Below are positions 28,168-35,608 of a DNA stretch of 64,000 bases, piece after piece. Source of the DNA: Sphingomonas faeni. Its GTDB lineage: Bacteria > Pseudomonadota > Alphaproteobacteria > Sphingomonadales > Sphingomonadaceae. The translations under genes were made by a program, and so were the position numbers. The DNA is taken from assembly GCF_030817315.1 (NCBI RefSeq), contig NZ_JAUSZF010000001.1, positions 444,001 to 508,000 of the forward strand. Reading direction: 5' to 3'. A model generated the notes under the pieces. The model was not told where the DNA came from, did not search any database, and saw nothing but the letters and a program-made list of their open reading frames with translations. Each line of letters opens with the position of its first letter. The stretch's first letter is position 1.

Positions 28168-29240
28168 AGCGTGCGCGTCACCTTGCTGAGATGCGACGGT
28201 GCGTCGGGGTTGAACCCGCGCGCGAGGGAGAGGGCGTTGACCATGCGATAGAAGCTTTGGATCATCAGGATCGGCTCGATCGCCGGATGGGCCTTCAGCG
28301 CAGGCAGGACGCCGTCGTCGCTGCTGCCGTCGAGCCCGGCATCGGCGAGCAAAACCGCCGCGCCACGCTCGGCGAACTCGCGGGCCGCCTCGCGCACGCC
28401 GTTGCCGGCCGCGTCGGAGGTCGCGAGCGCCAGTAGCGGGAAGCCGTCCTCGACCAACTGCATCGGGCCGTGGCGGACTTCGGCCGAACTGAACGATTCG
28501 GCGTGCAGCGCGCAGGTTTCCTTCATCTTCAGCGCTGCCTCGTTGGCGATGCCGAAGCCCACGCCGCGCGCGATCACGAACAGATTGGTCGCGGTCCGCA
28601 GCGGCGCGACGGCGTCCGACCAGTCGAGTGCCCAGGCGCGGCCGAGATCGGCGGGGAGCGCTGCGACCGCACTACGCAGCACGTCGTCGTCGGCCCATTC
28701 GGCGGTCAATGCGGCGAAGGCGGCGAGCGAGCAGATATAGGATTTGGTCGCCGCGACCGACTTTTCCGGTCCGGCGCACAGCGGGATGAGCGTATCGGCG
28801 GTTTCGGCGAGCGGCGAAGTCTCGTCGTTCACGAACGCGACGACATGCGCGCCGGCGGCCTTCTGCGCGGCGACCGCGGCGAGCAGGTCGGGGCTGCGAC
28901 CGCTCTGCGATACCGCGATGCACAGCGTGTTCCGCGCGCCGAGCGGTGCGTCATAGATCGACACGACCGAGGGCGCGGCGGCGGCGACCGGGATGCCGGT
29001 CTTCGTCCAGATCAGGTATTTGCCGTAGACCGCCGAGTGATCCGACGAGCCGCGCGCGCAGGTCACGACGACCGCGGGCGGTGCGGCGCGAAGGCGTGCA
29101 CCGAGCGCCGCGAACGCCGCCGCGTTGGTAGCGAGCATACGCGCGACCGCTTCGGACGATTCCGCAGCCTCACGGAACATCAGCGTTGCCGCTTCCGCAA
29201 TCGGCGGGGGTGTGATCGGAGGCGGGGAGGCTTCGTGCAT
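28164..29240 (-). CDS. SIS-domain glucosamine-6-phosphate deaminase (NagB-II type)
   Basis: This 358-residue protein has two SIS domains (TCARGSSDHSAVYGKYL; VSQSGRSPDLLAA; EKSVAATKSYICSLAAF; ARGVGFGIANEAALKMKETC; EVRHGPMQLVEDG). It lacks the glutaminase half of GlmS, as in NagB-II enzymes that turn GlcN-6-P into fructose-6-P and ammonia. It is the first gene of the nag run. ATG at 29240 gives a 20-residue proline-rich extension before the usual MFREAAESSEAV start; a second ATG there (29180) is possible. The 81-bp gap to cutC upstream probably holds a promoter. Confidence 0.92.
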   Translation of the reverse strand: MHEASPPPITPPPIAEAATLMFREAAESSEAVARMLATNAAAFAALGARLRAAPPAVVVTCARGSSDHSAVYGKYLIWTKTGIPVAAAAPSVVSIYDAPLGARNTLCIAVSQSGRSPDLLAAVAAQKAAGAHVVAFVNDETSPLAETADTLIPLCAGPEKSVAATKSYICSLAAFAALTAEWADDDVLRSAVAALPADLGRAWALDWSDAVAPLRTATNLFVIARGVGFGIANEAALKMKETCALHAESFSSAEVRHGPMQLVEDGFPLLALATSDAAGNGVREAAREFAERGAAVLLADAGLDGSSDDGVLPALKAHPAIEPILMIQSFYRMVNALSLARGFNPDAPSHLSKVTRTL

Positions 29241-29328
29241 AGCGGCTCGCTTCGATTGGCGTTCGGCGAGGAGCGAGAGGCCCCCCGACCCAGACCGGTT
29301 TGAGTAAGTTATGGATTGGTATTATTCA
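29241..29328 (-). promoter_or_regulatory. Likely control site before the nag genes
   Basis: The gap between cutC and nagB-II is 81 bp, the only sizeable break in this leftward run. It holds AGACCGGTTTGAG (29292-29304) and GGATTGGTATTATTC (29313-29327), which contains the complement of TACCAAT seen before gntR, and TGGTATT. AGACCGGT also occurs at 31237-31244 ahead of the TonB receptor. From memory, NagQ boxes in Xanthomonas contain TGGTATT half-sites, so the local GntR protein may act here. Confidence 0.35.
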
Positions 29329-30122
29329 AGCGCTGGATGTCCGGCTACCATGTTCGCCAGTCGCTCTACCGCGTCGCGATCTGTCGCTGACCGTCCAGCC
29401 GATGTGAAACCGAAGCGTAGTTCGGCCGGATCGGCGGGGGTCGTTATGGGCGCGCGACAGGAGGCGTGGACTTCGCGGACACCGGTGACGAGTATCGCGG
29501 GCAGCGTTTCCGGGGAGACGCCGCTGCCTGCGAGCACGATGATCCGACCGGCGGCTTGTCGGTGCAGTGCCGCCAGCATCTTCACTCCGTCGATCGCCTT
29601 GGGTGTGCCGCCCGAGGTCAAAATTCGGTCGAAGCCGAGCGTGACGGCGGACTCGAGCGCGTCGGGCATGTCGCGGCACAGGTCGAAGACGCGGTGTAGC
29701 GTCAGCGATAGCGGACGTCCGCGAGCATCGCCCAGCGACTTGGCGTGCGCGGCCCAGCCGGCGAGGGCGGGCAGGTCGAGACGGTGGTCGGCATCGAGCG
29801 CACCGATGACGATTCCCGCCAATCCGGCGTCGGCCGCGGTGCGGATGTCGTCGGCGATCAGCGCTTGCTCACGCGTCGTATAGACGAAGCCGCCTTCGCG
29901 TGGCCGCGCCAGGAGGTGGACGGGCACGCCCGAAGCGTCCGACGCCGACGCCGCGACCCGGATCAGGGACGCGGGCGGCGTGAGTCCGCCGACCGCCAGC
30001 GCCGCGCACAGTTCGATGCGATCCGCACCGCCGGCGATCGCCGCGTCGACACCTTGGAGGTCCTCGACGCAGACTTCGAGGATCGGTCGTGCGCCGCGCG
30101 CCATGTCTTCCGGACCGCTCAC
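29322..30122 (-). CDS. cutC: CutC family protein
   Basis: This 266-residue protein matches CutC along its length: ILEVCVEDLQGVDAAIAGGADRIELC, VHLLARPREGGFVYT, GIVIGALDADHRLD, LTLHRVFD, and FDRILTSGGTPKAIDG. CutC is a TIM-barrel protein first linked to copper tolerance in E. coli, a role later questioned. Here it is locked between a GlcNAc-asparaginase (GTGA overlap at 30119-30122) and the nag genes, which suggests a sugar-related role (inference). The start is GTG 30122 or ATG 30104. No other copper gene is present. Confidence 0.9.
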   Translation of the reverse strand: MSGPEDMARGARPILEVCVEDLQGVDAAIAGGADRIELCAALAVGGLTPPASLIRVAASASDASGVPVHLLARPREGGFVYTTREQALIADDIRTAADAGLAGIVIGALDADHRLDLPALAGWAAHAKSLGDARGRPLSLTLHRVFDLCRDMPDALESAVTLGFDRILTSGGTPKAIDGVKMLAALHRQAAGRIIVLAGSGVSPETLPAILVTGVREVHASCRAPITTPADPAELRFGFTSAGRSATDRDAVERLANMVAGHPALE

Positions 30123-31141
30123 GCCTGGAACAGCGACCGCGCCTTCAGCACCGTCGTCTTGCCGCGCGCGTCGGTGACCGCATAGGTGAAGCCGGGCAAC
30201 AGGCAGAACGCGCCGACATTCCCCTTGGTATCCAGCGCGAGGAAGCCAACCTGCACGCCGCGGATCGCATCGCCGCGCAACTTGGCGATGTGGCGAACGA
30301 CTTCCTCACAGGCCTGTTGCGGCGTCGATCCGCCGCGCATCGACGCTACGACGCGCGCCGAGCCTGCGACGCGGGTCACTTCTTCGCCGAGCCCGGTCGA
30401 GGTGGCACCGCCGACACCCGCCTCGACGTACAGCCCCGATCCGACCTGGGGCGAATCGCCGACGCGGCCGCGCATCTTGAACGCCATGCCCGACGTCGTG
30501 CAGGCGCCGGCCATCCGCCCGTCGGCGGTGCGTGCGAGCAGACCGATGGTATCGTGGTCGAGCGCACCGCCCGGCGTGCGGGTGATGCGGTTTTCGCTAT
30601 TGGCTTCGGGTTGGTATTTCGCGGTCTTGAGCCAGTCGCGCCATGCCTTTTCCGATTCCGGGGTCAGCAGCGATTGTTGCGGGAAGCCCTGGTCGCGCGC
30701 GAACCGTGTCGCGCCTTCGCCGACGAGGAAGGTGTGCGGCGTCCGCTCCATCACGCGGCGCGCGACGGAAATCGCATGCATCGTGTTCTCCAGCGCGGCA
30801 ACGGCGCCGACTCCGCCGACATCGTCCATGATGACCGCGTCGAGCGTGACGTGGCCGTCGCGGTCGGGATAGCCGGAATAGCCGACGCTATGATTGGTAG
30901 GGTCGGCTTCGGGTACCATCGCGCCGGCCTCGACCGCGTCGATCAAGGATCCGCCCTTGGCGAGTTGCGCGAAGGCCACCGCGTTGGCGGCGGCGCCGAA
31001 GTCCCATGTCGACAGGACCATCGCACCGGTCGCCGAAGCGTCCGTGGCTGCGCCCGATCGGGCATGCGCTCGATTCGTTACGAATGGTATCATGCCCAGG
31101 CCGCCCAAGCCGGCGAGCAACGACCGTCGCGTGTTCTCCAT
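30119..31141 (-). CDS. N4-(beta-N-acetylglucosaminyl)-L-asparaginase (Ntn hydrolase)
   Basis: This 340-residue protein has a twin-arginine-type leader (ENTRRSLLAGLGGLGMIPF). The conserved STWDFG block follows, then LDAVIMDDVGGVGAVAAL and the autoprocessing site LDHDTIGLLART, where Thr198 would become the N-terminal nucleophile after self-cleavage. The later blocks SGMAFKMRGRVGDSP and GGATSTGLGEE bind substrate in the family. Aspartylglucosaminidases cut GlcNAc-Asn, the last bond of N-glycan breakdown; isoaspartyl peptidase activity is the alternative. ATG at 31141 is preceded by AAGGGGGAT. It is first of the leftward cutC/nag run. Confidence 0.9.
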   Translation of the reverse strand: MENTRRSLLAGLGGLGMIPFVTNRAHARSGAATDASATGAMVLSTWDFGAAANAVAFAQLAKGGSLIDAVEAGAMVPEADPTNHSVGYSGYPDRDGHVTLDAVIMDDVGGVGAVAALENTMHAISVARRVMERTPHTFLVGEGATRFARDQGFPQQSLLTPESEKAWRDWLKTAKYQPEANSENRITRTPGGALDHDTIGLLARTADGRMAGACTTSGMAFKMRGRVGDSPQVGSGLYVEAGVGGATSTGLGEEVTRVAGSARVVASMRGGSTPQQACEEVVRHIAKLRGDAIRGVQVGFLALDTKGNVGAFCLLPGFTYAVTDARGKTTVLKARSLFQA

Positions 31142-31229
31142 CAGATCCCCCTTGCGTTCTTGTACGCACGCTATCGCAAGGAGATGGCGACCGCCAGTAG
31201 TGACGCCGATTTGCAACATTCCGACGCAA

Positions 31230-31335
31230 ATGTTCTAGACCGGTATTGCTTCGGCATTGACTGACGGCGCGTTTTGACCAAACCAGTACGGGCAACCGGT
31301 ATAGCGCTATCACGCAACCGAGCTTTTTTAGGGGT
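31230..31335 (+). promoter_or_regulatory. Upstream region of the TonB receptor with a 10-bp palindrome
   Basis: ATAGCGCTAT (31301-31310), a perfect palindrome with a central CG, lies 30 bp before the receptor start. This is the shape of LacI-family operators. Further upstream are CTAGACCGGTATTG (31235-31248), sharing AGACCGGT with the nag promoter region, and a T-run just before the ribosome site AGGGGTAGG. The 198-bp gap also serves the divergent asparaginase gene. Confidence 0.4.
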
Positions 31336-31339
31336 AGGT

Positions 31340-34300
31340 ATGAACTTCGGCCATTCTGTTTCGCGGATCGCGCTCGTCGGATCTCTCGTGTTTTCCGCTA
31401 CCACGGCGTTCGCACAGGATGTGCCCGCGCAGGCCGTGACGCCCGCCCAGGCTGCCGCGAGCACGCCCGCGGAAGCCAAGGTCGAGGCGGATGCGACCAC
31501 CGCAACCACCGCTGTCGATCGCAACACGCCGACGGACGACACGATCGTCGTCACCGGATCGCGCATCCAGCGTCCGAACATGACGTCGGCCGCGCCGATC
31601 ACCTCGGTCACCGCGCAGGACATTCGCGCGCAGGCTGCGGTCAATGTCGAGGACGTGCTGAACCGCCTTCCGCAGATCGCGCCGGACAGCCAGCAGACCT
31701 ATAACGACTCCGACGGCCGCCAGCGCATCAAGCTGCGCAGCCTCGGGTTCGAGCGCACGCTGGTCCTGATCGACGGCAAGCGCCTCGGCACGCAGAACGG
31801 CCAGGACGTCGGCATCATCCCGCCGTCGCTGCTCGAGCGGGTCGACGTGCTGACCGGCGGCGCATCGTCGGTCTACGGCTCGGACGCAGTCGCGGGCGTC
31901 GTCAACTTCGTCCTGAAGAAGGATTTCGAAGGCGTTCAGATCGACGGCAACTACAATTTCTACAACCATAACAACAAGGACACGGTGGTGTCCTCGCTGG
32001 CACGCGCGTCGGGCTTCAACAGCCCGCGCGGCCTGACCAACGACGGCGGTCGTGCCGACGTGACGGTGACCGCGGGCAAGAAGCTGTTCGACGGCGCGCT
32101 GCGGATCAACGGCTTCGTCAACTACAAGCACACCGATCCGGTGCTGTTGTCGGAGCGCTCGAACTCGGGCTGCTACCTGACGCAAACGACGCTGAACGCG
32201 CCGCTGTCGTGCGGGCTCACCCCGAACAGCTCGACGAGCGGCCTCATTTCGCCTCTGGACGCGAAGGGCAATCAGCTGGGGCCGCAGTACGTCAATAATC
32301 CGAATGGGACGCGGGATTTCGTGCCCTTCGGTCCGGGCGCCGGCAACGCCTCAAACTACTTCAGCAATTATGCCTATCAGCGTCCGTCCGAACGCATAAA
32401 TGCGGGTGGCTTTGTGAGCTTGGACATCGCGCCAGACGCCGAAGTCTATGCATCAGGTATCTGGTTCCGTGACAAATCGTACAACAATTACCCGGCGATC
32501 GCGGGCGGGAAGGTTCAGGTAAACTGCAGCAACCCATTCCTGTCGGGTTCTCAGGCTACCGCGCTTTGCGGCGCCAATGCGGGCACGGGGACGTCCGTTC
32601 CGATCGACCTGCGCTATCGTCTCGGCGAGGGCAACGATCAGCCCGATTCTTATTTGAACACCGGTGTTCGCCTGACAGGCGGCGTTCGCGGTAAGGTCGG
32701 CAGCGCGTGGACGTACGACGTGGGCGGCGTCTACGCTCGCAATCATCAGGACTACACGCCCAGCTTCGTCAATGCGGCCAACCTGCAGAACTCGATCAAC
32801 GTCGGTGGCACGCGTGCAGCACCGACCTGCGCCACTACCACGGATGCCGCCTGCGTTCCCTTCGACATTTTCAGCGCAGGCAACACCAATCCTGCTCTGA
32901 TCGACTATCTGTATGACCAGGGCACGTCGGCGACCACCGGCACGCTGTACGACGTGCAGGCCAACCTCACCGGCGACCTCGGCAAATACGGCATCACGTC
33001 GCCGTTCGCTGAGCAGGGCGTCGCGATCGCGCTGGGTACGGAATATCGCAAGGACACACTCAAATCGACGGCCGACAGCGTGTATCGCGCAGGACTTGGC
33101 GGCACCGACAGCTATCTGAAGCAGGACGTCTGGGAGGCCAACATCGAGGTTCAGGCGCCGCTGGTCGAGCATAAGCGCTTTGCCGACCTGTTGCAGGTGA
33201 ACGGCGGCTACCGCGTGTCGAAGTACAACAGCAATTCGAGCACGTTCAACACGTGGAAGGTCGAGGGCATCTACGCGCCCATCAGCGACCTGACGTTCCG
33301 CGCGTCGTTCAACAAGGCGCAGCGCGCACCGACGGTGACCGAAATCCGGCAGGCGACCAACGTCGACTTCGCGTCCGGCGGTGCAGGCACGTTCAACGAT
33401 TTCTGCGCACCCACCGCCATCCGGAACACCGATGGTACTGTCGTCAACAACCCGGATGGTACGATCCGATACGGCGCGCCGATCGCGTCGCGTGAAGTGT
33501 GTCGTGCAACCGGCCTGTCCGATGCGCTCTACGGCAGCCAGACTTTGCTGTGCAGCAACGGCACGACCCCGAACGGCTCGGCGGCGTGCACGGTACGCTC
33601 GGGTGGCTTCACCGCCGATCCGGAGACTGCCTACACGCAGACTTACGGCCTGATCGTGAAGCCGCGGTTCGTGCGGGGGCTGGTGTTCTCGGTCGATCGC
33701 TACCAGATCAAGATCAACGACTCGCTCGGCTATAACGACTTCAGCTATTACACCGATGGCTGCCAGCGTTCGAACGGCGATGCGTTCTTCTGCCAGGGCA
33801 TCGTCCGAAATCCCGGCACCGGTACGCTGTATTCGACCGCCGGAAGCAACCCGACCACCGGTTTCATCCGCCAGGGCACGACGAACTACTACACGTCGAT
33901 CGCGCGGGGCTATGATTTCCAGGCGCAGTACACGCTCGACCTTGCCGGCGCCGGCAAGATCGACTGGAACTTCAACGGGTCGCTGGCGACCTTCGCCGGT
34001 GGCCAGGACTCGCCGGTCCAGCCGGAGCGCAACTGCGCGGGCTACTACGGCAACGGTTGCGGTCAGCTGCTCCCGAAATGGTCGCACGGCCTGCGCGCGA
34101 CCTACACGACGGTCGACCGCGGCTTCAGCGCTTCGTTCAACTGGCGTTACGTCGGTTCGCTGACCAACGCGGACAATTCGGGTGATCCGGCGATCGGTGG
34201 CACGCCGGAGCGGGAGCGGACCAGCTACTACCGGGTTTCGCCGAAGAGCTACTTCGACCTCGCGCTCAACTTCGCGATCGACAAGCAGTTCTCGTTGCGC

Positions 34301-34444
34301 CTGATCGCCAACAACCTGCTCGACAAGAGCGCGCCGATCGTTCCGGACTCGTACAACGTCGCCCTCGCGCGCACGAACACGATCCCGCAGCGCTACGACT
34401 CGCTGGGCCGCAACCTCGCGGTCGGTGCGACCGTTCGGTTCTGA
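31340..34444 (+). CDS. TonB-dependent receptor, probable glycan transporter
   Basis: This 1034-residue outer-membrane protein has a signal peptide (MNFGHSVSRIALVGSLVFSA...AFAQ) and an Ala/Thr-rich linker. The TonB box region reads DDTIVVTGSRIQRP and the plug domain includes VEDVLNRLPQI, RSLGFERTLVLIDGKR and GGASSVYGSDAVAGVVNFVLKK. A 22-strand-type barrel ends GATVRF. Several cysteine pairs occur in predicted outer loops (SGCYLTQ/LSCGLT; DGCQRSNGDAFFCQ; RNCAGYYGNGCG). It follows AGGGGTAGG. Divergent placement from the GlcNAc-asparaginase suggests import of glyco-asparagines or N-glycan pieces; the substrate is inferred. No SusD partner is present, as usual in sphingomonads. Confidence 0.92.
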   Translation: MNFGHSVSRIALVGSLVFSATTAFAQDVPAQAVTPAQAAASTPAEAKVEADATTATTAVDRNTPTDDTIVVTGSRIQRPNMTSAAPITSVTAQDIRAQAAVNVEDVLNRLPQIAPDSQQTYNDSDGRQRIKLRSLGFERTLVLIDGKRLGTQNGQDVGIIPPSLLERVDVLTGGASSVYGSDAVAGVVNFVLKKDFEGVQIDGNYNFYNHNNKDTVVSSLARASGFNSPRGLTNDGGRADVTVTAGKKLFDGALRINGFVNYKHTDPVLLSERSNSGCYLTQTTLNAPLSCGLTPNSSTSGLISPLDAKGNQLGPQYVNNPNGTRDFVPFGPGAGNASNYFSNYAYQRPSERINAGGFVSLDIAPDAEVYASGIWFRDKSYNNYPAIAGGKVQVNCSNPFLSGSQATALCGANAGTGTSVPIDLRYRLGEGNDQPDSYLNTGVRLTGGVRGKVGSAWTYDVGGVYARNHQDYTPSFVNAANLQNSINVGGTRAAPTCATTTDAACVPFDIFSAGNTNPALIDYLYDQGTSATTGTLYDVQANLTGDLGKYGITSPFAEQGVAIALGTEYRKDTLKSTADSVYRAGLGGTDSYLKQDVWEANIEVQAPLVEHKRFADLLQVNGGYRVSKYNSNSSTFNTWKVEGIYAPISDLTFRASFNKAQRAPTVTEIRQATNVDFASGGAGTFNDFCAPTAIRNTDGTVVNNPDGTIRYGAPIASREVCRATGLSDALYGSQTLLCSNGTTPNGSAACTVRSGGFTADPETAYTQTYGLIVKPRFVRGLVFSVDRYQIKINDSLGYNDFSYYTDGCQRSNGDAFFCQGIVRNPGTGTLYSTAGSNPTTGFIRQGTTNYYTSIARGYDFQAQYTLDLAGAGKIDWNFNGSLATFAGGQDSPVQPERNCAGYYGNGCGQLLPKWSHGLRATYTTVDRGFSASFNWRYVGSLTNADNSGDPAIGGTPERERTSYYRVSPKSYFDLALNFAIDKQFSLRLIANNLLDKSAPIVPDSYNVALARTNTIPQRYDSLGRNLAVGATVRF

Positions 34445-34458
34445 TGCTTGCGTGACAC

Positions 34459-34482
34459 GGCGCGTGTCGATCGACACGCGCC
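34459..34482. repeat. Perfect 24-bp palindrome after the TonB receptor
   Basis: GGCGCGTGTCGA followed directly by its reverse complement, with no spacer, 14 bases after the receptor stop codon. It can form a hairpin with a tight loop or act as a protein-binding dyad. A conventional terminator follows 16 bases later, so it may protect the mRNA end. Confidence 0.7.
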
Positions 34483-34498
34483 ATGGGCGTCGAATGAA

Positions 34499-34533
34499 GA
34501 TCCCCCGTGCCTCCGGGCGCGGGGGATTTTTCG
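34499..34533 (+). terminator. Rho-independent terminator of the TonB receptor gene
   Basis: The stem GATCCCCCGTGC / GCGCGGGGGAT has a short loop and is followed by TTTTTC, the clearest intrinsic terminator in the window. It lies 55 bases after the receptor stop. Confidence 0.8.
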
Positions 34534-34618
34534 TGCCTGTCGATATTGGCGTTACGGCATGGACACCGAGGCGCTCGGCTACGCGCGGTAGCGGTCGTGC
34601 TGCGTCATGTATCGGAAA

Positions 34619-34694
34619 TGGTGCCGGTTGCAGGAATCGAACCCGCGACATCCAGTTTACAAAACTGGCGCTCTACCAACTGAGCTAAACCGGC
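34619..34694 (-). tRNA. tRNA-Thr (anticodon UGU)
   Basis: The minus strand reads GCCGGTTTAGCTCAGTTGG at the 5' end, an anticodon arm CCAGT-TTTGTAA-ACTGG, a T arm with GGTTCGAATCC, and acceptor AACCGGC-A with an encoded CCA. The acceptor arms pair fully. The anticodon TGT gives threonine. It is 76 nt with CCA. Confidence 0.97.
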
Positions 34695-34735
34695 CCTTGC
34701 GTCGGGCGCTGCCCGGTGCGTCGCGCCCCAATGCT

Positions 34736-35608
34736 TCAAGAAACGCCGAAGGTCCAGCCCTCGGTTCGGGCAATATGCGGTGTCATTGCCTGCGGGCGCC
34801 AGAGTTCGGCGCGATCGGCGTTTGCACGCAGCCAGGCGGCGGTGAGTATCGCGTCGGTGGCATGATCGTCGTAGCGGGCGAGCGGCCGGTGCGGTTGGCT
34901 GCCGAGGTTCGCGAGCGCCGTATCAAGCGAGACCGCGTCGCGCATCTTGCTGAGGCCCTTGCGGATGCCGGCGGCGCGGGCGGCGATCGTGGTGTAGATT
35001 TCGACGATTGCTGGACCATGCGGTGGCAGCGGATCGAATGGCCAGACGGGCAAGCGGCCGGCGAGGCGGTGCAGTACGCGCATGCCGGTGAGGCTCGACT
35101 TGCCGACCTGCGCCGCACCGACGAGGTTGAAGCAGCTCGTCGGCGACAGGCCCATTGTGCGCTGGCCGTGTTCGCAGACGCGCATGCGGCCTGCGCCGCC
35201 GGGGAACAGGTCGCCGCAATCGCGATGCTGGCGGAAATGACGACGGATTTCCGGGTCGGTCAGCAGGCTGGAGACGGCGAGATGCGGATCGGCGGCTGAG
35301 GCATCGTCGACCATCTTCCATAGCGCACGGGCGTCGAGCGGACTGTCGGGCGCGCCGGGGAAGTACCCGTCCTGGTCTACGAACGGGAAGGCGGGGGAGA
35401 GGTCGAGCCCGATCAGCGTCGACGTATCCTGACAGAGCAACCAGTCCAGGACGTCGTCGCGCGACCATGCGCTGGCGCCTGGCGGGGCGACCAAAGTCGG
35501 CGCGGCGTCGCCCGTCGCACAAACCGCGACCGCTATGCCCTTGTGACGATGCCCCTGCGCGCCGGACCAATCGATCGCCGCAAACCGCGAAAACCGTGGT
35601 TCAGCCAT
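34736..35608 (-). CDS. DUF429-like protein (RNase H fold)
   Basis: This 290-residue protein has the N-terminal strand FAAIDWSGAQ with acidic residue and the matching GIAVAVCA strand. A second acidic strand reads STLIGLDLSPAFPF, and the C-terminal YDDHATDAILTAAWLR is typical of DUF429-type predicted nucleases with an RNase H-like core. The middle contains a cysteine-bearing stretch (HRDCGDLFPGG). Substrate and role are unknown. ATG at 35608 lies 8 bases inside the rarA stop region, so the gene is coupled to rarA and may be co-expressed with it. Confidence 0.7.
   Translation of the reverse strand: MAEPRFSRFAAIDWSGAQGHRHKGIAVAVCATGDAAPTLVAPPGASAWSRDDVLDWLLCQDTSTLIGLDLSPAFPFVDQDGYFPGAPDSPLDARALWKMVDDASAADPHLAVSSLLTDPEIRRHFRQHRDCGDLFPGGAGRMRVCEHGQRTMGLSPTSCFNLVGAAQVGKSSLTGMRVLHRLAGRLPVWPFDPLPPHGPAIVEIYTTIAARAAGIRKGLSKMRDAVSLDTALANLGSQPHRPLARYDDHATDAILTAAWLRANADRAELWRPQAMTPHIARTEGWTFGVS

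Noticed and set aside
29241..29321. glmS-type ribozyme or riboswitch ahead of the SIS-domain gene
   Set aside because: The gap is only 81 bp, too short for a glmS ribozyme, and the gene is a deaminase-type protein lacking the glutaminase domain.
32453..34651. A 732-codon open frame opposite the TonB receptor
   Set aside because: Arg/Val-rich with no domain, and it runs across the receptor terminator and into tRNA-Thr. Not a gene.
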